From NCBI GenBank assembly GCA_018266055.1, contig JAFDYT010000002.1, forward strand, positions 410,373-474,372: a stretch of 64,000 bases of DNA. The letters are read 5' to 3'. Position 1 is the first letter of the stretch. Each line of letters begins with the position of its first letter. Made by a program: the position numbers and the translations under genes. The notes beneath the pieces were generated by a model. That model was not told the origin of the DNA. It did not search any database and saw only the letters and a list, made by a program, of their open reading frames with translations. Shown here piece by piece: positions 25,386 through 33,779 of the stretch. The stretch is from Bacteroidota bacterium. Lineage in GTDB: Bacteria; Bacteroidota; Bacteroidia; Cytophagales; Cyclobacteriaceae.

Positions 25386-28300
25386 ATGATGAGGAACGGG
25401 AATATGAGCCACGGTTTGAAAAGAGTCATTTTATTTTTGATTTTCTTAAATGCGGTTGTCGCCAACGCCCAGAATCTTGCGCAGCACAATTGGTATTTTG
25501 GGAACTCGGTAAATGCCATCCGATTTAACAGATCGACTAACAAAGCCTATGCTGTAACTGACAAAGCTATTCCTTTTGGAACGGGCGGAAGCGCTGTTGC
25601 TACTGATCCTTCTAACGCCGACCTTCTTTTTTATACCGACGGCGCCAACGTGTATAATGCCTTTCACCAAATTATGCCCAACGGTTCTGGCCTGTTGGGA
25701 AACACGTCGGCCAATCAGCCGGTGGTCATCAGCCCCGTGCCCGGCGACTCCACTAAGTTTTTCATCTTCGCCAATTCAGCCAACTACACCACCGGAGGCT
25801 CGGTGACCGTAAGTATCGTTGACATGACATTGTTTGGTGGCTCTACGTTTCCGCAGCCTGCGCTGGGAGATTTAAAAAATCCTAAAAATGTAGCCATCGC
25901 TAGTTTATCGAATCGCTCAGAAGGGATGGCGGTGGTGCCACACGCCAACGGAAAAGATTATTGGCTCATCACGCATCAAAATAGTTCACAAAGTTATTCG
26001 GCAACATTAATCAATGCGGCGAGTTATTCTGCGGGCACTTTTAATACCACGATTTCCGCAGGGCTAGGTCTGCCGACATCTGTAGCCAACTTTTCATACA
26101 ATAGAAAAAACAAAAAACTGGCGGTGTCGGCACAAGATCCAAAAACCGACGCTATCCTCCTTACTTTTAATGACGCGACCGGAGTGCTGACGTTCGATCG
26201 AACACTTTTTAATACCGGCACGGACACTACACAACCTCAATCCATTTATGACATTCAATGGGATAACGCCGGCCAATATCTTTACATCTCGCGTGTAGGT
26301 GAAACCGGTATCAACGCCGATGTGCTTCAATACGATTACAACAATCCCACCAACACATTAGCCAGTGTACTCAAAGCGCCAATCTTCCGCAGCTGGGGTT
26401 TGCAACTCGCACCGGACAGCGCTATCTACCACCTCTATCAGGCGGTGAGTGGCGGTCCGTTTTTAGTTGAAAAATTTACCAAGACCGATACCATCGCGTC
26501 GAGCGTCATTCAAACTCAATTTGCCGCGACCGATTTTAAAGGAACACAGTTTCCTTCCTTCATTCCAAAATTAAACATTACACTTTCACTCTCGTTCACG
26601 GCAGTGGGTTTCTGCCAAAATAGTAACACTACGTTCTTTCCCAAAGTTTATCCCAATGCCGACAGTCTCGTATGGGATTTTGGAGATACTACGCGTGTGA
26701 GCGACTGGAGCCCCGTGCACAAATTCAAGCAAGCGCGGACGTACAACGTAACGCTCACCTCCTACTATCAGGGCAAAACACAAACCGTAAGTCAGCCTGT
26801 TACCATCACGGCATTTGCCTTGCAATTGCAATTGGTTTCTGACACCACAGCGTGTCGCTCTGAGTTTCCGCCTCCACGTGGAAGTTCAACACCAAAACAA
26901 TTTTCTGTTACTGTAAAAACTTCAGGAGGATCGCCTGTGTCTTACAATTGGTCGAACGGGCAAACAGGACCAACGTTAAAGCCTGACTCAGCAGGATATT
27001 ATTACGTGGTGGTGACCGATGCCTCGGGATGCTCCGCCTACAAAGGCGTGACGGTAAAGGAATACGGTAAGATCGACCAACGATCAAACATTTGGTATTT
27101 TGGAAACAATGCCGGAATAGATTTTAATAAACGGCCACCGCAACCGCTGAACGACAGCAAAATGATCGCGCCCGACGGATGTGCCATTGTGTGCGACAGA
27201 AATGGCCAGACCATATTTTATACCAATGGAAATTCCGTGTGGGACAAGACGCATACCATTATTGCTACAGGCATCGGCGGCGACTCAACGTCTACCCAAT
27301 CTTCGCTGATCATTCCTGTGCCCGGCGATGAAACTCTGTACTACATTTTCACTACACAAGCCATCAATGGAGTATCCAAAAATGAAATGCGCTATTCGCT
27401 TTTTGATTTGAAATTGAATGGAGGCAAGGGAGGAATCATAGCCGGAGGAAAAAATGTTTTGTTGTTTGCCAAAAGTACAGAGCGCGTCACCGGCAGCAAC
27501 CAATGGATGATTGCACATGAATATGGAAACAATACATTTCGCGCTTACCGCGTGACGGCTCAGGGCTTGGGCGATCCGGTTTATTCAGCCATCGGCTCAC
27601 CTCATTCATTTCAGTTTGCAGGCAATGGCGAAGGGTACATGAAGCTCGGACCAAACAATAACCTGGCGGTAGCTTTGTCTAATCCCGGTACCAGCAACAC
27701 CGTAGAGCTTTTTCATTTAAATGACTCTACCGGAACATTGTCCTACTATCGCAAGATCGATTTGAAACATCCGACGGGACAAGCTTACGGTGTTGAGTTT
27801 TCGCCGGCAGGAAATAAACTTTTTGCTTCGGTATCCGACTCGCCAAATTCCGACATCTACGAATACTCAATCGATTCCGTTGGAAGACCTCATTTCAAAA
27901 AAGATAATGTGGAGTCCGGTCTTAGTGTAGGCGCGTTGCAAATCGCCCCAGACAATCAGATTTATTTTGCCATCAACACCAGCGGCAAACTCGGCACGAT
28001 CAACGCCAATGAAGACACCACAAAAATTTCTGCTATCAACCCAAGCGGGTTCACTTTAGCCGGTGGCACTACAAGCACGCTTGGCTTGCCCAACTTCAGG
28101 CAACAACAAAGCTCAGGATTTGGTGGTCCTGGTTTCACCTTTACGGGATTATGCCTTGGTGATTCCACGAAGTTTGTCGGAACACCAACGGATGCAATCG
28201 ATAAATTTCAGTGGTTCTTTGGCGATGGCGGAAGTAGCACGCAACCTACACCTGCTCACTTGTATGCTGCGGCAGGAACGTACAGCGTGAAGATGCGACT

Positions 28301-30578
28301 TACTAACCGATGCGGCCTTGACACCACGATTACACAACAAGTGAAGATCAATCCATCGCCTGCAAAACCATCCATTCCACCAGCAGCGGTGATCTGTAAT
28401 ACTTCTGTTTCACTTAATGCCAACGTGCCTAATACACCAGGACTTAAGTATTCCTGGACCACCGGCGACACCACAAAAATTGTTTCCATCTCCAGGCCAA
28501 TGACTGTCTCAGTAACCAACACCGACAAAAACGGATGTTTTGCAACCGCTACCAGTGTTCTAGTTGATAACAGACCTGTGGTAAGTTTAGGCCCTGATCT
28601 CACAGTTTGTCAAAACAGTGTGGTAGCAGCTCTGGATGCAAATAACCCCGGCGCTGTCTTTGCCTGGAAAATAAATGGTGTAGCATCAAGCACCACAGAA
28701 TTTCAGGCTGTAGATACTTCGGTTCCGGGAGTTTTCAAATACACCGTTTCCGTTACAGATCCGATCACTACGTGCCAGACTTCGGCGCAGAAAACATTCA
28801 CCGTCATTGCATCGCCAACATTCACGATGACGGGTGTGAATCCGAGTGCTTGTAACGTGAACGACGGAAGCATTACACTTACTTCAATCACCTCACCAAA
28901 TTTGTACTCTTATTTTGTTTCAGGTCCTTCGTTCAACAAGCAAGCCATTGATCAAAGTGCCGCAACTCAAGGACCACTCACAGGTTTAGGTGCAGGAACA
29001 TACTCTGCAATTATCACCGATCAGGTTTCAGGATGTACCGTTTCAAATTCGTTCGGATTAAGTAATAACTCGTTCACTGCTACACCGTCATTGGTTAGCG
29101 CATGCGATCCGCCAATAATCAAAGTTACCAATAATGCCGCTGCCGGTTTCTTCCCGATGACTTATCTGGTTACTAATGCATCAACAGGACAAACCGTTTC
29201 TGGAACATTGAGTGTACCCACCGCATCGTTCAATGTGCAGCTTCTTTCACAAGGAGCCGGAACAACAGTTTTCTACACCATTCAGTTAACAGCCAACGGC
29301 GGTTGTGTTGTCACACCACCTAATTACTCGGTCACCACAAGTTCTCCTGGTGCGATAACTATTTTACCCAACTTGTGCAGCAATCCAGCAACATTAACCG
29401 CGTCGGGTGGAACAGGTTATTCCTGGACTGGTCCGGGAATAGTAGGAAGTACCTCAGGAGCAACAATTAATATCAATGCAGGCGGAACATATTCTGTAAA
29501 TGCAACTTCAAGTGGCTGTACAGTCTCAAAGAGCATCACCATCAATTACAATGGTCCCATCACTCCATCGTTCACACAATCCGATGCCTGTCAGGACCAG
29601 GTGGTGTTAACCGCTTCGCCTACGGGCAACTATACCTATCGTTGGTACGAAAACGGCGCCGCGTCTCCCACTCAATTGGGCCAACAGATTACACTTACCA
29701 AAACTGACAATGGCGCTTCATTTATTCTCGAAGTTTTAGATGCACAAAGCGGATGTACGGTGCGAACTACCAGCAAAACCGTTCAGGTGGTGGGTGCTGT
29801 TACCGCAAGCCTAACCTCAACACTGGCCTGCGATGACGGCAAAGCATTTACACTAACAGCCACGACGAATGCTAGTGCTCCCACATACGCCTGGGCACTA
29901 AACGGCACAGCAATCTCCAGTGCCACTACAAGTACCTTACAACAGACCAGCGCCGGCACCTACACTGTAGATGTAACTTCCTCAGGCTGTAAAGCCACGG
30001 CCTCCATTCTGATTACCAAGGCGCCAATTCCGCACGGTGCCCTCCCTAAGATTGCAACCATCTGCAGTGACCCTGACAATAAAAATCCGGCTACGTCAAA
30101 ATACGATCTTGACCCTGGATTTTTCAGCGCCTACAATTGGTTTAAAAACGAAATCCAGTTGAACCCGCCGTACACATCAAGGGTATATACTGTTGATAGC
30201 CCTGGCATCTACAAAGTAGACTTGACCAATAGTTATGGTTGTACCAACACCAATTCTACGGTAGTCAACAATGATTGTGAGCCAATTGTATCAGCGCCCA
30301 CGGCATTCCGTCCATCAAGTTCACACAGCGACAATAAAACCTTCCGGATATTCAGCTTCTTCATCACCGAGAATTTTGAAGTGTTGATCTACAATCGCTG
30401 GGGCGAAGTGGTGTTTGAATCCACCGACCGCAACTTCCATTGGAACGGTGGTTATAAAAACAATGCAGGCCAACCATTGCCAGGTGAGACCTACGTTTAC
30501 CTCATTCGGTATGTGAGTTCATTCCACCCTGAGCAAGGAATAAAAGAATTGCGCGGCGGCATAGTATTGTTGAGATAA
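25386..30578 (+). CDS. Giant T9SS cargo with gliding-motility C-terminal domain and PKD repeats
   Basis: About 1730 residues, exported: signal peptide ending VVANAQ. ATGs at 25386, 25389 and 25404 are all possible; an upstream GTG at 25332 is unlikely. Two copies of one large unit follow, each a propeller-like module opening NxWYFGNxxxxxxFN (from about 25488 and 27087) then a PKD domain with the WDFGD or WFFGD motif (about 26670 and 28210). After these come several Ig-like modules with SWTTGDT, GYSWTGPG and YAWALNG motifs and many paired cysteines. The last ~90 residues (VSAPTAFRPSSS, YNRWGEVVFES, WNGGYKNNAGQPLPGETYVYLIRY) match the gliding-motility-associated type B sorting domain. Likely an adhesin or surface filament partnered by the divergent PorP/SprF gene. 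Confidence 0.92.
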   Translation: MMRNGNMSHGLKRVILFLIFLNAVVANAQNLAQHNWYFGNSVNAIRFNRSTNKAYAVTDKAIPFGTGGSAVATDPSNADLLFYTDGANVYNAFHQIMPNGSGLLGNTSANQPVVISPVPGDSTKFFIFANSANYTTGGSVTVSIVDMTLFGGSTFPQPALGDLKNPKNVAIASLSNRSEGMAVVPHANGKDYWLITHQNSSQSYSATLINAASYSAGTFNTTISAGLGLPTSVANFSYNRKNKKLAVSAQDPKTDAILLTFNDATGVLTFDRTLFNTGTDTTQPQSIYDIQWDNAGQYLYISRVGETGINADVLQYDYNNPTNTLASVLKAPIFRSWGLQLAPDSAIYHLYQAVSGGPFLVEKFTKTDTIASSVIQTQFAATDFKGTQFPSFIPKLNITLSLSFTAVGFCQNSNTTFFPKVYPNADSLVWDFGDTTRVSDWSPVHKFKQARTYNVTLTSYYQGKTQTVSQPVTITAFALQLQLVSDTTACRSEFPPPRGSSTPKQFSVTVKTSGGSPVSYNWSNGQTGPTLKPDSAGYYYVVVTDASGCSAYKGVTVKEYGKIDQRSNIWYFGNNAGIDFNKRPPQPLNDSKMIAPDGCAIVCDRNGQTIFYTNGNSVWDKTHTIIATGIGGDSTSTQSSLIIPVPGDETLYYIFTTQAINGVSKNEMRYSLFDLKLNGGKGGIIAGGKNVLLFAKSTERVTGSNQWMIAHEYGNNTFRAYRVTAQGLGDPVYSAIGSPHSFQFAGNGEGYMKLGPNNNLAVALSNPGTSNTVELFHLNDSTGTLSYYRKIDLKHPTGQAYGVEFSPAGNKLFASVSDSPNSDIYEYSIDSVGRPHFKKDNVESGLSVGALQIAPDNQIYFAINTSGKLGTINANEDTTKISAINPSGFTLAGGTTSTLGLPNFRQQQSSGFGGPGFTFTGLCLGDSTKFVGTPTDAIDKFQWFFGDGGSSTQPTPAHLYAAAGTYSVKMRLTNRCGLDTTITQQVKINPSPAKPSIPPAAVICNTSVSLNANVPNTPGLKYSWTTGDTTKIVSISRPMTVSVTNTDKNGCFATATSVLVDNRPVVSLGPDLTVCQNSVVAALDANNPGAVFAWKINGVASSTTEFQAVDTSVPGVFKYTVSVTDPITTCQTSAQKTFTVIASPTFTMTGVNPSACNVNDGSITLTSITSPNLYSYFVSGPSFNKQAIDQSAATQGPLTGLGAGTYSAIITDQVSGCTVSNSFGLSNNSFTATPSLVSACDPPIIKVTNNAAAGFFPMTYLVTNASTGQTVSGTLSVPTASFNVQLLSQGAGTTVFYTIQLTANGGCVVTPPNYSVTTSSPGAITILPNLCSNPATLTASGGTGYSWTGPGIVGSTSGATININAGGTYSVNATSSGCTVSKSITINYNGPITPSFTQSDACQDQVVLTASPTGNYTYRWYENGAASPTQLGQQITLTKTDNGASFILEVLDAQSGCTVRTTSKTVQVVGAVTASLTSTLACDDGKAFTLTATTNASAPTYAWALNGTAISSATTSTLQQTSAGTYTVDVTSSGCKATASILITKAPIPHGALPKIATICSDPDNKNPATSKYDLDPGFFSAYNWFKNEIQLNPPYTSRVYTVDSPGIYKVDLTNSYGCTNTNSTVVNNDCEPIVSAPTAFRPSSSHSDNKTFRIFSFFITENFEVLIYNRWGEVVFESTDRNFHWNGGYKNNAGQPLPGETYVYLIRYVSSFHPEQGIKELRGGIVLLR

Positions 30579-30636
30579 TTCTCGCTCGCGTGGGTACTTG
30601 CTTTTTTGTACCTTCATGAAAGAAAACAGAAACGCC

Positions 30637-30912
30637 ATGGAAGAAAACACAAAGCCCACCGAAGGTTCAGCAGAAAAATTCTTTAAAGAATTTGGTAAAA
30701 AAATGGATCAATTTGCTGGCGAACTCAAGGAAGCCGGTAGCCGTGCTGAATTAGATCTTCGGAAAAAATTTGAAGAACTGAAGGACGCGGCACAAAAAGT
30801 AAAAACCGAAGCACAGAAAAAAGAGCGCTGGCAGGAAGTAGAAGCCAGCCTGAAAAAAGCGGGCGACGAATTGGAAAATGCGTTCAAAGCAGCCTTCAAG
30901 AAGAAGGAATAA
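30637..30912 (+). CDS. Small charged helical protein of unknown function
   Basis: About 91 residues from ATG 30637 (MEENTKPTEGSAEKFFKEFGKK); ATG 30616 is an alternative that adds seven residues. The protein is almost entirely charged amphipathic helix (DQFAGELKEAG, DLRKKFEELKDAAQKVKTEAQKKERWQEVEASLKKAGDELENAFKAAFKKKE), with no cysteine, signal peptide or membrane segment. It resembles LEA-like or apolipoprotein-like helical proteins, or a coiled-coil stress protein; function unknown. It follows the giant cargo gene by about 58 bases. Confidence 0.72.
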   Translation: MEENTKPTEGSAEKFFKEFGKKMDQFAGELKEAGSRAELDLRKKFEELKDAAQKVKTEAQKKERWQEVEASLKKAGDELENAFKAAFKKKE

Positions 30913-31006
30913 CTGTCAAAATTTCATTCTTTTTCTTTTGGACTAATCTTTGTCGGGCAGAAACATCCGAACAACATCGCTGAAACTGCGTTTGACCAAT
31001 ACGAAA

Positions 31007-32443
31007 ATGTCCATTATGAATAATCTTAAAACCATTGTTATAGGCTTTATTGCCGGTATTGCCGGCGCATATACCTTCTCTGTTTATCAGACTAAACGAA
31101 ATGGTGAATCCGCGCAAACTGAAAAAATTTCAGTTTCCAATTTCGAATCAACTCCAACCTACCAACCGGTCATGGCTTCTTCCAATGCCACGCCGACAGA
31201 AAATGTAGACTTTAGCGTGGCCGCTGCCAAAGCAACGCCGAGTGTAGTTTACATCAACAGCATTTCGCAGAGTGGAGTAACCTACAATTATTTTGATCTT
31301 CTCTTTGGTGGCGGCACACCGCAAACACAAGTCAGCTCAGGCTCTGGCGTGATTTTTTCTTCCGACGGATATATCGTTACCAACAATCACGTGGTGGAAG
31401 CCGCCGAAAAGATTCAGGTGCTATACAACAAGAAATCCTATGACGCCGAACTAATCGGAACAGATCCTTCCACCGATTTGGCTGTTTTGAAGATCAAAGA
31501 ATCTAATCTTCCTGCGATTACGCTTGGTAGTTCAAAAAACCTCGCCGTTGGCGAATGGGTCGTTGCGGTAGGAAATCCCTTCTCTTTGTCGTCCACAGTG
31601 ACCGCCGGTATTGTGAGCGCCAAAGGGAGAAGGATCAATATTGTAGAAGACAAATTTCCGATTGAGTCTTTCATTCAAACCGATGCCGCCATCAATCCAG
31701 GAAACAGTGGAGGAGCATTAGTAAACAGAAACGGTGATCTGGTTGGAATCAACACCGCAATCTTATCGCGCACAGGATCATACACAGGCTACGCGTTTGC
31801 AGTGCCGGTTGATATCGCAAGAAAAGTTGTAGATGACTTAATTAAATTCGGTGCTCCTCAAAAAGCAATCTTCGGAGGCAACGTCATTGAATACGATTTT
31901 CAAAATGCTAAAAAGTACGACCTCGATGTAAATGTAAAAGAATACAAAGGCGTATTAATTGGCGCTGTCGATCGCACCGGAGCTGCCGCCAATGCTGGCC
32001 TGCAGGAAGGTGACATCGTCACCAAAATAAATGCGGTTGAAATTAATAATGAAAGCGCCTTTGAAGAAGAGCTCAGCTACCGTAACCCTGGCGACAAAAT
32101 CAATATTACTTACCTGCGCGATGGAAAAACCTCTACGGTAAGTGTAACCCTGCTCAACAAGCATGGCGACACCGGGACTGTAAAACGCAAGGTAGTCAGC
32201 GATGGAACAACAGGCGCTAATCTGGAAGCGGTCGATTACGGCGTGAAGATTAGCAAGATCAGAGATGGACTATTCAAACAAATTGGGTTGCCGGAAAATT
32301 ATACGCTCACTCACATCAATCGGCAGCGTATCAAAGACCCGCAAGACGTCATTGATTTCTTTGGCAAATACCACGGACGGGTGTTGCTCTACGGCTTCAA
32401 TAGTTCAAAGCAAGAACTGCCCTTGTCATTCTATCTCAAATAA
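31007..32443 (+). CDS. Trypsin-like serine protease of the HtrA/Deg family
   Basis: Envelope protein-quality-control protease with chaperone activity. The start is taken at ATG 31007 (MSIMNNLKTIV; 31016 is equally possible); an earlier reading from 30950 has no support. A hydrophobic N-terminus (about residues 5-22) anchors or exports it. The catalytic triad is visible: His in IVTNNHVVEAAE, Asp in STDLAVLKIK, Ser in INPGNSGGALVN. A PDZ domain follows (about 310-390, GVLIGAVDRTGAAANAGLQEGDIVTKIN) and a second, weaker PDZ-like region ends the protein (about 405-475). The next gene starts in its stop codon (TAATG). Confidence 0.93.
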   Translation: MSIMNNLKTIVIGFIAGIAGAYTFSVYQTKRNGESAQTEKISVSNFESTPTYQPVMASSNATPTENVDFSVAAAKATPSVVYINSISQSGVTYNYFDLLFGGGTPQTQVSSGSGVIFSSDGYIVTNNHVVEAAEKIQVLYNKKSYDAELIGTDPSTDLAVLKIKESNLPAITLGSSKNLAVGEWVVAVGNPFSLSSTVTAGIVSAKGRRINIVEDKFPIESFIQTDAAINPGNSGGALVNRNGDLVGINTAILSRTGSYTGYAFAVPVDIARKVVDDLIKFGAPQKAIFGGNVIEYDFQNAKKYDLDVNVKEYKGVLIGAVDRTGAAANAGLQEGDIVTKINAVEINNESAFEEELSYRNPGDKINITYLRDGKTSTVSVTLLNKHGDTGTVKRKVVSDGTTGANLEAVDYGVKISKIRDGLFKQIGLPENYTLTHINRQRIKDPQDVIDFFGKYHGRVLLYGFNSSKQELPLSFYLK

Positions 32444-32838
32444 TGTCGCAACAGAAACTATTTCAAATCGCCTTGGTCGTAGATGATTACGACAAGGCGA
32501 TTAAGTTTTATACTGAAAAGCTAAACTTCACTCTTGTCGAAGACACAGCTTTATCGGAAGACAAACGATGGGTAGTGGTTTCGCCAAAGGGAGAAGGGAC
32601 ATGCAAAATACTTCTTGCTAAAGCCGTCGGCGAGGAGCAGTCTAGCCGAATAGGCAACCAAACCGGCGGCCGGGTTTTCCTTTTTCTGCAAACCAATGAT
32701 TTTGAATCAGACTTTGCTGCTCTAAAACAGAACGGCGTTAAAATCGTTCGCGAACCGTCGCATGAGAAATACGGAACTGTAGCCGTTTTCGCTGATCTCT
32801 ATGGAAACTTGTGGGACTTGATTGAACCTGCGAAGTAG
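32443..32838 (+). CDS. VOC-family (glyoxalase/bleomycin-resistance fold) protein
   Basis: A 131-residue vicinal-oxygen-chelate protein with two beta-alpha-beta-beta-beta repeats (FQIALVVDDYDKAIKFYTEKLNF and VFLFLQTNDFESDFAALKQNGVKI) ending in the family YGNLWDLIEP motif. The substrate is unknown; the usual His/Glu metal ligands are only partly clear, Glu in DLIEP being the best. Translation is coupled to the HtrA-like gene by a one-base TAATG overlap. It converges on the SET gene with a one-base gap. Confidence 0.87.
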   Translation: MSQQKLFQIALVVDDYDKAIKFYTEKLNFTLVEDTALSEDKRWVVVSPKGEGTCKILLAKAVGEEQSSRIGNQTGGRVFLFLQTNDFESDFAALKQNGVKIVREPSHEKYGTVAVFADLYGNLWDLIEPAK

Positions 32839-32839
32839 C

Positions 32840-33346
32840 TTATCCCTTGCGCGCCTTCGTTCGCTTGGCAGCATGATGATGGGGCAACTCAATAGGCCCT
32901 TTGCTCTTCCCCTCTTTCTCGCGGTTCTTTTGCTCAAGGCGAATATTGTACCGAATTACCTGCCAATACTCGGCTCCATATCCTACTAAAATCTCACCGC
33001 CAGCCGGGATATCTTTGGTTGCTTCGATGAAGCATCTTTTCTTCACCGTTACATACTCCGAGTTATTCTTAATACCCTCAATCCGCGTAAGTCCTCTGGC
33101 ATCGTTGGCGTATTGCGCAATTGACTTATTCGTCTTCCACGCATCTAAACAATACTTGCTGTTGAAATAGAATACGTAACCATTTCGGTCATCGGCCATT
33201 TTCTCGACTTCCTTCCAGGTTACAACTTCCCCTTTATATTCAATGATTCTGGTTCCTTTTGGAATAAGCACTTTGGTGAACAATCCTTTTCCGGCGCCAG
33301 GTATTGTAGACTTTTTTACAAATAATTTTTTTTCAAGTAAGGCCAT
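32840..33346 (-). CDS. SET-domain protein (putative protein lysine methyltransferase)
   Basis: About 168 residues from ATG 33346 (MALLEKKLFVKKSTIPGAGKGLFTKV); a longer reading to 33409 crosses the rpsJ terminator. The SET core shows SAM-contact motif IPGAGKGLFTKVLIPKGTRI (about 13-33), a central QYANDARG in place of the usual NHSCxPN, and the catalytic-type VGYGAEYW near residue 130, with a charged Lys-rich tail ending HHHAAKRTKARKG. The tail fits binding to nucleic acid or a ribosomal or histone-like protein. The gene sits downstream of the str operon terminator. The substrate is unknown. Confidence 0.85.
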   Translation of the reverse strand: MALLEKKLFVKKSTIPGAGKGLFTKVLIPKGTRIIEYKGEVVTWKEVEKMADDRNGYVFYFNSKYCLDAWKTNKSIAQYANDARGLTRIEGIKNNSEYVTVKKRCFIEATKDIPAGGEILVGYGAEYWQVIRYNIRLEQKNREKEGKSKGPIELPHHHAAKRTKARKG

Positions 33347-33363
33347 GAGTGGGTTGAATAAAT

Positions 33364-33399
33364 ACAAAAGAAAAGCATCCTGGCGAAACCGGGATGCTT
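33364..33399 (-). terminator. Rho-independent terminator of the str operon
   Basis: On the minus strand AAGCATCC (33399-33392) pairs with GGATGCTT (33380-33373), with inner GG/CC pairs around a TTTCG loop, followed by a T-rich tail (TTCTTTT). It lies 22 bases after the rpsJ stop codon and before the SET gene. Confidence 0.9.
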
Positions 33400-33421
33400 C
33401 GAATTTCACTTTAAAAAATAA

Positions 33422-33727
33422 CTACACTTTTATCTCTACATCAACACCACTGGGTAGTTCAAGCTTCATCAAGGCGTCAACCGTCTTGGGGCTTCCTGAA
33501 TAAATATCAACCAGGCGCTTGTAGGTGCAAAGCTGGAATTGCTCGCGCGATTTTTTATTTACGTGTGGTGAACGCAACACAGTGAATTTTTCTTTTTCAG
33601 TAGGCAACGGAATCGGTCCGCTTACCACAGCACCCGTTGCTTTCACAGCACGAACAATTTTCTCAGACGATTTGTCAACGAGGTTGTGATCGTACGATTT
33701 TAATTTGATTCTGATTTTTTGATTCAT
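33422..33727 (-). CDS. rpsJ: 30S ribosomal protein uS10
   Basis: A 101-residue ribosomal protein of the 30S head that also acts in antitermination with NusB. The start is ATG 33727 ([20 protein letters not shown]); an earlier reading adds 12 basic residues lacking in the family. Typical motifs are [32 protein letters not shown] and RLVDIY. It is the last gene of the rpsL-rpsG-fusA-rpsJ operon, closed by an intrinsic terminator, whereas in many bacteria rpsJ opens the S10 operon. Confidence 0.97.
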   Translation of the reverse strand: MNQKIRIKLKSYDHNLVDKSSEKIVRAVKATGAVVSGPIPLPTEKEKFTVLRSPHVNKKSREQFQLCTYKRLVDIYSGSPKTVDALMKLELPSGVDVEIKV

Positions 33728-33779
33728 GGTTTTTGATTTTACTCCCCGCCTGGGAATCTTCAAATTTTAATTTTAAAAT

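Noticed and set aside
33728-33763. Extended start of rpsJ
   Set aside because: uS10 always begins near [10 protein letters not shown]; the extra residues lie in the gap after fusA.
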